Virus record (IMG/VR): IMGVR_UViG_3300042544_000713
Location: 1 to 26,535 of that record
Length of the DNA stretch: 26,535 bases
From: a virus
Reading direction: 5' to 3' (one strand)
This document shows, piece after piece, positions 1 to 7,572 of the stretch (positions within the stretch are counted from its first letter, which is position 1; each line of letters opens with the position of its first letter). A program made the translations under genes and the position numbers. Under the pieces are notes generated by a model that was not told the origin of the DNA, searched no databases, and worked only from the letters and a program-made list of their open reading frames with translations.

Positions 1-315
1 CATTGGGCACCTCATACAATATACCACAAATACCATAGAGTATTCAATACCTTAAGTTTCTTACAGAGTAAAGTTGGGATCAAGTATAGAATTCTATGTT
101 TAGATAATGACTTCAAACCATTTAGAACTGAACACTTTATTAATTTCCCAACAAGTTCCGATGAGAATAATTTATCAATAATGAATTGGGTTGATGAAAA
201 TAAATGGACCTTAGGTGACACCAAACCCACCCAGGTTATGAGAACAGATAAACACCCTAATGAAGAGGGACATTATAATATAGGAATACGTTTATATGAA
301 AGCAATATTTGTTAA
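1..315 (+). CDS. SGNH/GDSL-hydrolase-like protein, C-terminal part (5' end outside window)
   Basis: Reading frame 1 is open from the first base to TAA at 313-315, giving 104 residues of a protein that starts upstream of the window. Near the end it has a D-K-H-P-N-E-E-G-H segment followed by an Ile/Leu-rich helix, the usual last block of SGNH hydrolases (catalytic Asp-x-x-His region followed by a conserved Gly). The two SGNH-like proteins at 7573 and 13428 end in the same way. The last 20 bases overlap the next gene (ATG at 296), so the two are probably translationally coupled. The catalytic Ser block is not visible, so the assignment rests on the C-terminal block alone. Substrate unknown; de-esterification of a glycan would suit the context (inference). 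Confidence 0.6.
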   Translation, partial: HWAPHTIYHKYHRVFNTLSFLQSKVGIKYRILCLDNDFKPFRTEHFINFPTSSDENNLSIMNWVDENKWTLGDTKPTQVMRTDKHPNEEGHYNIGIRLYESNIC

Positions 316-1222
316 TTGGACGGCACCTTTTTTCCATAAAAAGGATGCTCAAGGATATAACCATCTTAAGATGTTTGATTTACCTGACAATGAATATGAC
401 ATCGTTGATTACGAGTTATTAATTCAAGAAGTTGCGGTTAGAAGTGCGAAGAAATACATAGGTCAAACTAAATTATACACTGATAATGTTGGGTATGAAT
501 TTTACCGAAAAAAAGGAATGTTAGATTTGTGGGATGAAATTGATGTGGACACTTTGGAAAACTTTAATAAAGAATATCCTGAAGTTAATCCTGGTAGATT
601 TTGGACAACAGGCAAATCAATAGTGATTGGTAAGGAACCGACACCATATCTATTTTTAGATTTAGATTTCATTGTTAGAGGTTATCTACCATCATGGACA
701 AACAACTATGATTTAGTTCACACACAATGGGAAATACAACGAGGAGAATTCTTTGTATTCGAACATCAATTAGATAAGATTGGAGGTATATCTGATTTCT
801 CACAAAATATGATGATGCCCAACACATCGTTCATATTAATGAATAGTGATAAACTTAGGGATGAATATCTCAAAAAACATTTGGATATTATAACTAGAAA
901 ATATGATGAGGTTCCTGAATGGTTATGGTTATTGGCGGACCAAGGGATTATGGGATATAGTGTGAGAAAATGTAAATCCAAGGTTGAAACTATTGAAAAC
1001 AGATTATACATGTCATATCCTGAATTACCTGTATTAGGACCTAAGTTGCCAGGTAAAGGATTATTTTGGGTTAAAGACCCTAACAGAGTAGACCACATAG
1101 AAAATTTAGATTACTACCACGTATGGTTAGAGAAGTATTATTATAAAACAGACACCAATTTTAGAGATACCAAAGTCAAAGAACTACAAAAAGAACTCGA
1201 ATCACTTAAAGAAACAATTTAA
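296..1222 (+). CDS. GT-A-like glycosyltransferase-type protein (DUF6734-like)
   Basis: This 308-aa protein opens with a beta-strand (MKAIFVNWTAPFF) and has a D-L-D-F motif about 120 residues in, preceded by TPYLFL. That is the form of the nucleotide-sugar/metal-binding DxD of GT-A fold glycosyltransferases. The layout recalls the DUF6734 group of glycosyltransferase-like proteins, but this is recognition by eye. No signal peptide or membrane segment is seen. The last ~25 residues are charged and look coiled-coil-like. It overlaps the upstream SGNH-like gene by 20 bases and is followed by a 37-base gap carrying a promoter-like sequence. Donor and acceptor sugars cannot be told. Confidence 0.55.
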   Translation: MKAIFVNWTAPFFHKKDAQGYNHLKMFDLPDNEYDIVDYELLIQEVAVRSAKKYIGQTKLYTDNVGYEFYRKKGMLDLWDEIDVDTLENFNKEYPEVNPGRFWTTGKSIVIGKEPTPYLFLDLDFIVRGYLPSWTNNYDLVHTQWEIQRGEFFVFEHQLDKIGGISDFSQNMMMPNTSFILMNSDKLRDEYLKKHLDIITRKYDEVPEWLWLLADQGIMGYSVRKCKSKVETIENRLYMSYPELPVLGPKLPGKGLFWVKDPNRVDHIENLDYYHVWLEKYYYKTDTNFRDTKVKELQKELESLKETI

Positions 1223-1223
1223 T

Positions 1224-1252
1224 TTGACTTTTTAGAATATTTTTGTTATATT
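1224..1252 (+). promoter_or_regulatory. Sigma70-like promoter before the sulfate-activation genes
   Basis: TTGACT (1224-1229), a 17-base spacer and TATATT (1247-1252) form a near-consensus sigma70 promoter. The -10 box lies only 7 bases before the ATG at 1260, so transcripts would be leaderless or nearly so. The 14-mer TTTTTGTTATATTA (1240-1253) recurs on the minus strand just before the gene starting at 22186. An overlapping TATTTTTG (1238-1245) fits the Bacteroidetes -7 consensus TAnnTTTG, so which factor reads it is open. Confidence 0.5.
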
Positions 1253-1259
1253 ATCTTCT

Positions 1260-1697
1260 ATGATATATTGGTTTACAGGTCAGCCTGGAGCAGGTAAGAC
1301 CACATTAGCAAAACACTTAGTGGCATTTTTGATGAACACTAGTAAAGTCCTCCACATCGATGGTGATGATTTGAGAGACATATTCAAGAATAAAGACTAT
1401 TCCGAAGGGGGTAGGAGAAAGAACATCGAGAGAGCACAAGACATTGCTCTTTTCATGAATGAAAAAGGTCATGATGTCGTAGTATCATTAGTTTCACCTT
1501 ACAGAGACCAACGAGAAGAATTTAAAGACAAATCTGAAGCAGTTGAGATTTATGTTCACACTACCGAAGAAAGAGGTCGTGAGAATTTTCACGTTACCGA
1601 TTACGAAAAACCTGAAGAGAATTACGTTGATGTTGATACAACAAACGTATCCGACGTAGAGTCATTTATTGATTTAATTAAAAGAATAGATTTATGA
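1260..1697 (+). CDS. cysC: Adenylylsulfate (APS) kinase, CysC-like
   Basis: A 145-aa P-loop kinase. The Walker A motif GQPGAGKT occupies residues 7-14. It is followed by D-G-D-D-L-R (34-39), G-R-R-K-N-I-E-R-A (51-59) and V-S-P-Y-R-D-Q-R; these are the family signatures for APS binding. CysC phosphorylates adenylylsulfate to PAPS, the universal sulfate donor. At 145 residues it is shorter than the usual ~200, mainly at the C-terminus. Its stop overlaps the next start by 4 bases (ATGA). Two sulfotransferase-like genes downstream (4756 and 8957) would consume PAPS, which supports a sulfation role. A kinase acting on another small phosphoester is the alternative. Confidence 0.85.
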   Translation: MIYWFTGQPGAGKTTLAKHLVAFLMNTSKVLHIDGDDLRDIFKNKDYSEGGRRKNIERAQDIALFMNEKGHDVVVSLVSPYRDQREEFKDKSEAVEIYVHTTEERGRENFHVTDYEKPEENYVDVDTTNVSDVESFIDLIKRIDL

Positions 1698-2074
1698 GTA
1701 AAAAGTATGCGTTGTATGTAGGCCGTTGGCAAAATTGGCACAAAGGTCACGAATGGTTAATTAACCAACAATTAGAAAAAGGTAAAAATGTTTGGGTGGC
1801 AATTAGAGATGTCCCACAAGATGAGAACAATCCTAAAACTGCGATTCAAATCTTACATGAATTATCCAATGAACCCTTTTTCAAAGATAATTTTGATAGA
1901 GTATTAATCTCAATCATTCCTGACATTGAAAGTATTAACTACGGTAGAGGTGTTGGTTATGATGTAATCTATCATGAGCCACCCGCAGATGTTGCGGTTA
2001 TTAGTGGTACCGCAATTCGAACTGGTCACATGAAACCAGATGGAACAGTTACTTACGATGAAAATAAAGGATAA
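1694..2074 (+). CDS. HxGH-motif nucleotidylyltransferase
   Basis: A 126-aa member of the nucleotidylyltransferase (cytidylyltransferase/NMNAT-like) superfamily. The N-terminal strand is followed by G-R-W-Q-N-W-H-K-G-H (10-19), containing the HxGH catalytic motif. The second motif, I-S-G-T-A-I-R (103-109), matches the ISxTxxR nucleotide-binding signature. These enzymes transfer an NMP from NTP to a phosphorylated or acidic substrate. It overlaps the APS kinase gene and abuts the DUF2061 gene, so it may take part in making adenylylsulfate or in another nucleotide activation. It is far shorter than canonical ATP sulfurylase, which shares the HxGH fold. The real substrate cannot be read from the sequence. 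Confidence 0.7.
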   Translation: MSKKYALYVGRWQNWHKGHEWLINQQLEKGKNVWVAIRDVPQDENNPKTAIQILHELSNEPFFKDNFDRVLISIIPDIESINYGRGVGYDVIYHEPPADVAVISGTAIRTGHMKPDGTVTYDENKG

Positions 2075-2298
2075 TGATAGTAGAAAGAAAAAGACACATA
2101 GCTAAAACAATATCGTATCGTATTATATCTACCTTAATTGGATTTGGTATTATGTGGTGGATAAGTGGTGATGTTAAAGTAGGTGCGGCCTTTGGTGTAG
2201 CTGAATTAGTGTATAAACCCATCCAATACTATCTACACGAGAGAGTATGGTATAAGTGGATTAAATTTGGACTAAGAAAAGAAAAGAATATAAAATGA
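2074..2298 (+). CDS. DUF2061 small membrane protein
   Basis: A 74-aa protein with the DUF2061 layout: a basic start (VERKRHIAKTISYR), one hydrophobic segment over about residues 17-31, a second weaker one (37-48), then the conserved YYLHERVW block. DUF2061 proteins are small inner-membrane proteins of unknown function, and members are often found next to sulfate-activation genes. The same arrangement occurs here, with the start overlapping the nucleotidylyltransferase stop by one base (TAATG). A role in sulfate handling at the membrane is inference from this linkage. The family call is firm, the function is not. Confidence 0.8.
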   Translation: MIVERKRHIAKTISYRIISTLIGFGIMWWISGDVKVGAAFGVAELVYKPIQYYLHERVWYKWIKFGLRKEKNIK

Positions 2299-3527
2299 AA
2301 AATGTAGTTATTATTGGTGGCGGTACTGCTGGGTGGTTAACATCACTTTTTATACGGAAAAATTGGGTAGGTGTTAATATTACATTGATTTCTAGTTCTA
2401 ATATTGGAATACTTGGTGCCGGTGAATCAAGTACAACTAATTTCCCTGATCTTTTAATAGGATTAGATATAGATGAAGTTGATTTTATAATAAAAACTAA
2501 AGCAACAATAAAAATCGGTAATGAATTTGTAAATTGGAGAGGGGACGGTAAAAATATGGTACACCCATTTGTCGGTGGACCAAAATCGTTACATGGATTC
2601 CATTTCGATGCCAAATTAGTTGCGGATTATTTACAAAACATAAGTTTAAATAGAGGTGTTAAACATATTGATTCAGAAGTAATTGGATTTAATCAATTAG
2701 ATAATGGAGATGTAAATGAAATATTATTGACCAATGGAACTAAAGTACAATCTGATTTTGTATTTGATTGTAGTGGTTTTGCGAGATTAATTATAGGTAA
2801 ATTGTATAACCAAGAATGGATTTCATATAACAAATACCTTAATATCGATTCGGCGATTGCTTTTTTCCTACCACAAAAAGATAATTTAAATCATGAGTCC
2901 GAAACCACAACCAAGTCTATAGGGATGAAGTGTGGTTGGATGTGGAATGCTCCACTACAACACAGATGGGGTTGTGGGTATGCCTTCAACTCAAACTACA
3001 TTAATGATATTGAAGCAAAAAAAGAGGTTGAGGATTACGTTGGAGAGGAAATTACCATAGTGAAAAAATTTAACTTTAATCCTGGCACATATAAAAATTC
3101 TTGGGTTAATAATTGTGTAGCTATCGGACTCTCCTCGTCATTTTTAGAACCACTTGAGGCGACATCTATGTTAACGTCAATTATGTTATTGAGGAAATTA
3201 AAAAAATTTGATTTTAATCCAATTAATAAAAATGAGTTTAACGACTATTTTAATCACTTAAATGAACAAAATTTATTATTCATTAAGTATCAATATATGT
3301 GTGATAGAGATGATACTAAATTTTGGATAGACCAAAAAATGGTAGAAGTTCCCGATAACTTATTAAAGTTGGTGAATAGAAAGGGTGAATTGATAGTTAA
3401 ATCAAACGATGAAATTAAATCGGCATTAAACATTGTGGACGATAGTCGTAGTTTAGTTTTTGGGTTTTATAGTTATAACACAATCTATAAGAAAAATTCG
3501 AAAAAATTTAGTAATTCATTAATATAA
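2295..3527 (+). CDS. Flavin-dependent (tryptophan-type) halogenase
   Basis: A 410-aa protein of the PF04820 halogenase family. The FAD-binding glycine motif GGGTAGW lies at residues 8-14. K73 in ATIKIG matches the Lys that forms the halogenating chloramine or hydrogen-bonds HOCl. A W-M-W-N-A-P-L motif near residue 215 corresponds to the WxWxIP signature that keeps these enzymes from acting as monooxygenases. A later S-S-F-L-E-P-L-E-A-T block matches the conserved substrate/halide-side region. It is shorter than PrnA/RebH (~500+), so the substrate pocket is likely different and free tryptophan need not be the substrate. Related genes occur in marine T4-like phages. It overlaps the DUF2061 gene by 4 bases. 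The C-terminus is KKFSNSLI, part of a motif shared with its neighbours. Confidence 0.85.
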   Translation: MKNVVIIGGGTAGWLTSLFIRKNWVGVNITLISSSNIGILGAGESSTTNFPDLLIGLDIDEVDFIIKTKATIKIGNEFVNWRGDGKNMVHPFVGGPKSLHGFHFDAKLVADYLQNISLNRGVKHIDSEVIGFNQLDNGDVNEILLTNGTKVQSDFVFDCSGFARLIIGKLYNQEWISYNKYLNIDSAIAFFLPQKDNLNHESETTTKSIGMKCGWMWNAPLQHRWGCGYAFNSNYINDIEAKKEVEDYVGEEITIVKKFNFNPGTYKNSWVNNCVAIGLSSSFLEPLEATSMLTSIMLLRKLKKFDFNPINKNEFNDYFNHLNEQNLLFIKYQYMCDRDDTKFWIDQKMVEVPDNLLKLVNRKGELIVKSNDEIKSALNIVDDSRSLVFGFYSYNTIYKKNSKKFSNSLI

Positions 3528-3533
3528 AGAGAT

Positions 3534-4187
3534 ATGGAAAAGTTATATTTTGATGAGACCACATATATTTGGAAAACAAAACTTAATAAGTTAAATGAAA
3601 AGTCATCATTTTTAAAAGAGGCTTATTTGGTCATAGAATCTCAGCCAGATGTAAAAACGGACGGGTTCGGTTATAAGAAAGAATGGAATAATAATTTAAA
3701 TTTTATTGGTGAAATTGAGGTTGAAACAAATTTAGATTACGTGGTTCAAAAAGGTATAAATCTTTGTAAAGAACTCTATGGGGAAAAAAATATACCTTAT
3801 AATAAAATAAACACCGACTCTTGGGTTAATGTTGTAAGATCACAAAACCCGGTACAACTACAATTTCGACATGAGGAATTGAAAGGTGTTGATAAATTCC
3901 ATGTTCACACCGATATTAATAGAGATAGTAAAACTTTTATACCACATTACACTTATGTATATTACATCCAAATGCCCGATGTAATGAATGGAGAAGATGG
4001 TGTATTATACTTTAGAGGTAAAGACAATCAAGAGTTTTGGATTAGACCTGAAGAAGACGATTTTATTATAATGGAAGCCGATATGCCACATTCACCAAAC
4101 AACGCTCCTGATTCGACAAATGATAGAATAGTTTTGGCGGGAAACGTTGGATTTGAATTTATTAAAAAAGAAAAATCGTTAATATAA
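3534..4187 (+). CDS. 2OG-Fe(II) oxygenase-like protein (jelly-roll)
   Basis: A 217-aa protein with the facial-triad pattern of 2-oxoglutarate/Fe(II) oxygenases: H125-x-D127, distal H186, and R198 as the likely 2OG carboxylate binder, separated by beta-strands as in a double-stranded beta-helix fold. Members hydroxylate peptides, small molecules or nucleobases. It starts 6 bases after the halogenase stop, with a weak AGAG in front, and overlaps the next gene by one base. It differs in sequence from the other two oxygenases (4187 and 8391), so it is not a recent duplicate. The C-terminus reads KKEKSLI. Substrate unknown. Confidence 0.7.
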   Translation: MEKLYFDETTYIWKTKLNKLNEKSSFLKEAYLVIESQPDVKTDGFGYKKEWNNNLNFIGEIEVETNLDYVVQKGINLCKELYGEKNIPYNKINTDSWVNVVRSQNPVQLQFRHEELKGVDKFHVHTDINRDSKTFIPHYTYVYYIQMPDVMNGEDGVLYFRGKDNQEFWIRPEEDDFIIMEADMPHSPNNAPDSTNDRIVLAGNVGFEFIKKEKSLI

Positions 4188-4756
4188 TGTTTGTAAAATA
4201 TATTGAGAATTTTTTAACAAAAGAAGAATGTGATCAGATTATCCTTTTAGGGGAATCCGTGGGACTAAGTCAAATGAAATCATCATTAATTGTGAACGGT
4301 AAACTTATTGAAGAGAATGTAAGTTATGATGGTAACAAAAGAATGGGTTGTTATTTTTACGATGAATTATTAGAAAATGACGTATTAAAAAATTTGACAA
4401 ATAAGATTGTCGAATTGTCGAATAACTTAAACCCATTCAATGGTATAAATTATATTAAAGTACCGAAATATTCATTTAACAGATATGGTGAAGGTGATTT
4501 TTTAGATTGGCATCCTGATAATCATGAAATATTAAACGGAGCAACAATTACATTTATCATTCAACTTAATGATGATTATGAAGGTGGAGATGTTAAATAT
4601 ATCACAGATGGGACCAATCAAACCACACCTAAAAAAACAGGAAGTGTATTAATATTTGATTCAAATATAGTTCATTCAGTTGACAAGGTAATAAAAGGAA
4701 TCAGATATTCATTGAATGTATGGCCAAGTAAAACAATTAAACAATCGATATTATAA
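4187..4756 (+). CDS. 2OG-Fe(II) oxygenase, prolyl-4-hydroxylase-like
   Basis: A 189-aa oxygenase with W-H-P-D (H109, D111), distal H163 and R173 in G-I-R-Y-S-L-N-V-W, the classic HxD...H...R layout of P4H-type enzymes. The E-G-G-D segment after the first strand pair is also typical. Family members hydroxylate prolyl, lysyl or other residues, or small molecules. The adjacent fibre has no proline in its Gly-X-Y runs, so collagen-type prolyl hydroxylation of those runs is ruled out. It overlaps both neighbours by one base (TAATG), implying coupled translation. The C-terminus is TIKQSIL. Confidence 0.85.
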   Translation: MFVKYIENFLTKEECDQIILLGESVGLSQMKSSLIVNGKLIEENVSYDGNKRMGCYFYDELLENDVLKNLTNKIVELSNNLNPFNGINYIKVPKYSFNRYGEGDFLDWHPDNHEILNGATITFIIQLNDDYEGGDVKYITDGTNQTTPKKTGSVLIFDSNIVHSVDKVIKGIRYSLNVWPSKTIKQSIL

Positions 4757-5547
4757 TGTTAGTAGATAATAAATTCATTTATTTAAGTTTACCTAGATGT
4801 GCATCAACTGCGTTTAATTATTCATGTATTCTTAATGACGTAAGCTTACAAACATTCAACGGAGAATGGGAAAAATCTAATTTAGATATTGATTTTAATT
4901 CAATTGATAAGTCTAAAATAATGGATTATATCTACCATGGACACGAATCGATAACAGACTTACAAAACAAATTTGGTAATGAGTATCCGGTTATTGCGGT
5001 TAAGAGACAAAGACATGAAAGATTTTTTTCTCTATACAAACACGTTTTGTTTGATTTACAACGTACAGGATTTCATAGAATATATGATGTTTTTAGTAAC
5101 ATGACATTAGACGAGCTATTTTTCTTTACCAAAGACGACCTATCAAGTAAGAAAAAACGTTGGGAGGTAATATGTGATTTATTGATAAATTTGAAAATAT
5201 TGGATGAAAGAATCGATATTTCTGTTACATCAAAATTTAAAAAATCTGAAGAGGAGTTTTTTAAGAAAAGTACAAAGGCTTATGCGGTTAATATGATTGA
5301 TATATTATTAACCCCACTATCGTATTGGACAAACAATAACCAAAATATCATTTGGTTTGATTTTAACGAAATGGATAAATTTGAGGGTTGGGTATCTAAA
5401 ACATTGGAAAAACCCTTTAAACTCTATTCCGTAAATTCAAGTAAACATATGGAGTGTAAAATCGTATTAAATGATGAGTTTAAAGAAAAATATGACAGTA
5501 TTTATGATTATTACGATTTTCCTAAATTAAAAAAAAGTTTAATATGA
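4756..5547 (+). CDS. Sulfotransferase-family protein
   Basis: A 263-aa protein. The N-terminal strand leads into S-L-P-R-C-A-S-T-A (11-19), matching the 5'-phosphosulfate-binding loop of PAPS-dependent sulfotransferases. A later V-K-R-Q-R-H-E-R-F-F-S-L-Y block has the Arg...Ser pattern of the 3'-phosphate-binding site. This type usually sulfates carbohydrates, more rarely peptides. The upstream CysC-like gene could supply PAPS. It is soluble in appearance, with no signal peptide or membrane anchor. It overlaps the preceding stop by one base and the next start by 4 (ATGA). The C-terminus is KLKKSLI. Confidence 0.75.
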   Translation: MLVDNKFIYLSLPRCASTAFNYSCILNDVSLQTFNGEWEKSNLDIDFNSIDKSKIMDYIYHGHESITDLQNKFGNEYPVIAVKRQRHERFFSLYKHVLFDLQRTGFHRIYDVFSNMTLDELFFFTKDDLSSKKKRWEVICDLLINLKILDERIDISVTSKFKKSEEEFFKKSTKAYAVNMIDILLTPLSYWTNNNQNIIWFDFNEMDKFEGWVSKTLEKPFKLYSVNSSKHMECKIVLNDEFKEKYDSIYDYYDFPKLKKSLI

Positions 5548-5831
5548 TAGATTATAAGGAGATATTTGAAGCATGGAAAACATCATATAAACCAACAGAA
5601 AAACAGGAAGAACAGGCAAGAGAAAGATTGGATATATGTTTAGGGTGTGACCATAGAAAAGAAGTACTAAAAGGTGTTAAATGGTCAGCATATTGTAACG
5701 ATTGTGGGTGCCCAATAAACAAAAAAGTATTTTCGAAAACTTTTAACGCGTGTACCCAAAAAAAATGGGAGGAAGTTGATTCAAAATACATGGACGTTGT
5801 CCCAACAAAATATAAGAATTCATTGATATAA
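5544..5831 (+). CDS. Small zinc-ribbon protein (DUF6171-like)
   Basis: A 95-aa protein with C32-x2-C35, C51-x2-C54-x-C56 and C70, the pattern of a small zinc ribbon. The C-x2-C-G-C-P-I core followed by a Lys-rich strand and a final Cys before K-K-W resembles DUF6171. The function of such proteins is unknown; they could be adaptors or metallochaperones. It is the last gene of the first tailoring-enzyme run and is followed by a 76-base promoter-bearing gap, so its end is not coupled to another start. Even so it ends in KYKNSLI, like its neighbours, which helps separate the C-terminal motif from translational coupling effects. Confidence 0.6.
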   Translation: MIDYKEIFEAWKTSYKPTEKQEEQARERLDICLGCDHRKEVLKGVKWSAYCNDCGCPINKKVFSKTFNACTQKKWEEVDSKYMDVVPTKYKNSLI

Positions 5832-5855
5832 CATATACATATATATAACTAATAC

Positions 5856-5884
5856 TTGACAAATATTATCGTTATCGGTATATT
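5856..5884 (+). promoter_or_regulatory. Sigma70-like promoter before the ATP-grasp/Hint gene
   Basis: TTGACA (5856-5861), exactly 17 bases, then TATATT (5879-5884). This is a full -35 consensus and five of six -10 bases, with the same spacing and -10 box as at 1224-1252. The expected start near 5891 gives an A-rich leader of about 17 bases before ATG 5908, with no clear Shine-Dalgarno. It lies in the longest gap of the left arm's run of tailoring genes. Confidence 0.6.
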
Positions 5885-5907
5885 TATATAGTAAGATAAA
5901 AAAAATT

Positions 5908-7398
5908 ATGAAAGCAACAATAATAGGTAGTGACTTACTTCAATCGAATGGTTCGGTTAAATTCTTAGAAATAAACACCAACACCACAATATATAATGAG
6001 GGGGCGGATTTATTGGATTATGATTCATTGTTCACGATGTTAAATGACAATGAAATTAATGAATTCCATTTCATTTGGACGGAGTTGGACTCATACAAAC
6101 CATTAACTGAACAATTCAGATTTAAGAAAATTTTAGAAGAAAAATGTGAAGAAAATAACATTTCTTTCTCAGAATACATGGTACCTGTAAATTCGGTAAC
6201 AGTACCATATATTGAGGACGCTAGTAACAAATTCATATTGAGACAATCATTTGACACTACCGCATTGGTGGACGAAACATATTGTGCGGATAAATTTGAA
6301 TTTTTCTCTTTAATGAGTGGAACAACATACGTACCTAAAACATATTTTACTTCAGATTTATTAACATTAGACACGTTAGATGAAGTTGACTTTAATGTTA
6401 CTGACGTTCCAAATTTATTAGTTAAGCCGAGAAATCCTGGTTACAATTCACTTACTTATCCAGCGTTATATCGAGCATCAAGTTCAGCTGAATTAGCAAC
6501 ATTGAAAAGTGAATTAACAACAAGTGATTTAGTTCAGGAATTCATTTTCTCAGAAGATAACCTTGTTAATGGTAGATATTCAGTTATTAGAAGTATTGAC
6601 ATTATATATGGTTCTAATTTGGATATTATTCATATGGGTGGTTACACACAATCCACAATAATTCCAATATCATTCACTCAAGATGAATTTGTAAGTGGGA
6701 CCAACAAGTTAAATCAAAAAAGTAGATACAAATATATAACTAAGGAATTAGGTAATTCATCTCCTATTAACTACCATACTGATGATGATAGCGTTATTTT
6801 AAAATTAGACGGTACTTTAACTGATGTTGATACAATCGCGTTAGGTGATTATGTTCGTTCAATTGATTATACCGATTTTAACGATAATAAAGCATCCAAA
6901 TTCGATGAAAAAATCTTCACATTTGGTTGGGACAGTAATTTAGTTAACGATAACGAAACATTAATTCAAACTGGAACTAGTTTACAACATATGGTATCTG
7001 CTGCGGTTGATACGATTTATATTCGTATAACATTGTCCGATGGTAGAACGTGGACAGACTCACCGTCCGCAACATATTATATCGAAGAATCGGGATCAAC
7101 ATCCACAAGATTCGAAAAGGTTAATAAAATGTACGTTGGTGATAAGTTAGTAATTACCGATGCTTCAACCAATCAACTTACTACAGTTGAAATAACTGGT
7201 TTGGAGATGGAACACGCACAAAAAACCATTTATAGCTTAGATTTTGAACCATCCGATTTATTTTTAGTGGATATTGGTGATGGGGATTTCAGTGTGATGC
7301 ACAACTCATGTTGGTGTCCTTGGAACTATTGTGGTCACTGGTGTAATAGTAACTATTGTCCATCATGTAATGGAGGTGGTTTTGAAAGTAAACTTTAA
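5908..7398 (+). CDS. ATP-grasp-like protein with Hint-like domain and Cys-rich tail
   Basis: A 496-aa protein of three parts. Residues 1 to ~260 look ATP-grasp-like: F-I-L-R-Q-S-F-D-T-T-A, L-L-V-K-P-R and L-V-Q-E-F-I occur in the expected order. Unusually, a V-K-F-L-E-I-N-T-N strand of the kind found late in ATP-grasp folds is at residues 17-25. Residues ~290-466 resemble a Hint/intein-like domain: V-I-L-K-L-D-G then A-L-G-D-Y-V-R-S-I-D at the start, V-G-D-K-L, K-T-I-Y-S-L, and V-M-H-N-S (463-467) at the end, matching the C-terminal His-Asn-(Ser/Cys/Thr) junction. The usual first Cys is absent; the aligned position is about H290. The last 30 residues hold six Cys (468, 470, 475, 479, 484, 487). 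Cleavage after N466 could release this tail (inference). Confidence 0.5.
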   Translation: MKATIIGSDLLQSNGSVKFLEINTNTTIYNEGADLLDYDSLFTMLNDNEINEFHFIWTELDSYKPLTEQFRFKKILEEKCEENNISFSEYMVPVNSVTVPYIEDASNKFILRQSFDTTALVDETYCADKFEFFSLMSGTTYVPKTYFTSDLLTLDTLDEVDFNVTDVPNLLVKPRNPGYNSLTYPALYRASSSAELATLKSELTTSDLVQEFIFSEDNLVNGRYSVIRSIDIIYGSNLDIIHMGGYTQSTIIPISFTQDEFVSGTNKLNQKSRYKYITKELGNSSPINYHTDDDSVILKLDGTLTDVDTIALGDYVRSIDYTDFNDNKASKFDEKIFTFGWDSNLVNDNETLIQTGTSLQHMVSAAVDTIYIRITLSDGRTWTDSPSATYYIEESGSTSTRFEKVNKMYVGDKLVITDASTNQLTTVEITGLEMEHAQKTIYSLDFEPSDLFLVDIGDGDFSVMHNSCWCPWNYCGHWCNSNYCPSCNGGGFESKL

Positions 7399-7428
7399 TA
7401 ACAGAAATAATTTAAAACATATTTTAAA

Positions 7429-7569
7429 ATGGCAGTAAAAGAAAGAGTAGAAAGACCGGCACAAACAATTAAACCAATTGTCGCTCCGTTATCAAACGCG
7501 GTTAAGGAAAAAATAGCAACAGCATTTCAAGCAGTTGTTAATGAGGTTAAAACCAAACACTTGGGGTAA
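7429..7569 (+). CDS. 46-aa small protein, unknown
   Basis: ATG at 7429 to TAA at 7567-7569 encodes 46 residues: a basic start (AVKERVERP), a Pro/Val centre, then an amphipathic helix-like stretch (NAVKEKIATAFQAV) and a Lys-rich end. It fills the gap between the ATP-grasp/Hint gene, 30 bases upstream, and the SGNH gene starting 3 bases downstream. Codon choice matches its neighbours, and the spacing is operon-like. I do not recognise a family. A small protein beside an ATP-grasp-like gene could be a modified-peptide precursor, but there is no recognisable core motif, so this is only a possibility. Confidence 0.55.
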   Translation: MAVKERVERPAQTIKPIVAPLSNAVKEKIATAFQAVVNEVKTKHLG

Positions 7570-7572
7570 TTT

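Noticed and set aside
12-230. Minus-strand 72-aa ORF
   Set aside because: It lies opposite the open plus-strand SGNH-like frame (1-315), which shows a recognisable domain end and couples to the next gene.
3534-5547. Collagen prolyl-hydroxylase role for the 2OG oxygenases on the fibre repeats
   Set aside because: There is no proline in either Gly-X-Y run, so those repeats cannot be the prolyl substrate.
5881-5888. TATAAATA late-promoter box on the minus strand (TATTTATA on plus)
   Set aside because: It would point leftwards into plus-strand genes with nothing to transcribe, and sits in a very AT-rich gap; the sigma70-like promoter on the plus strand explains the site better.
7387-7398. C-terminal S-K-L of the ATP-grasp/Hint protein, like a peroxisomal signal
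   Set aside because: The context is phage/bacterial; three residues are easily met by chance.
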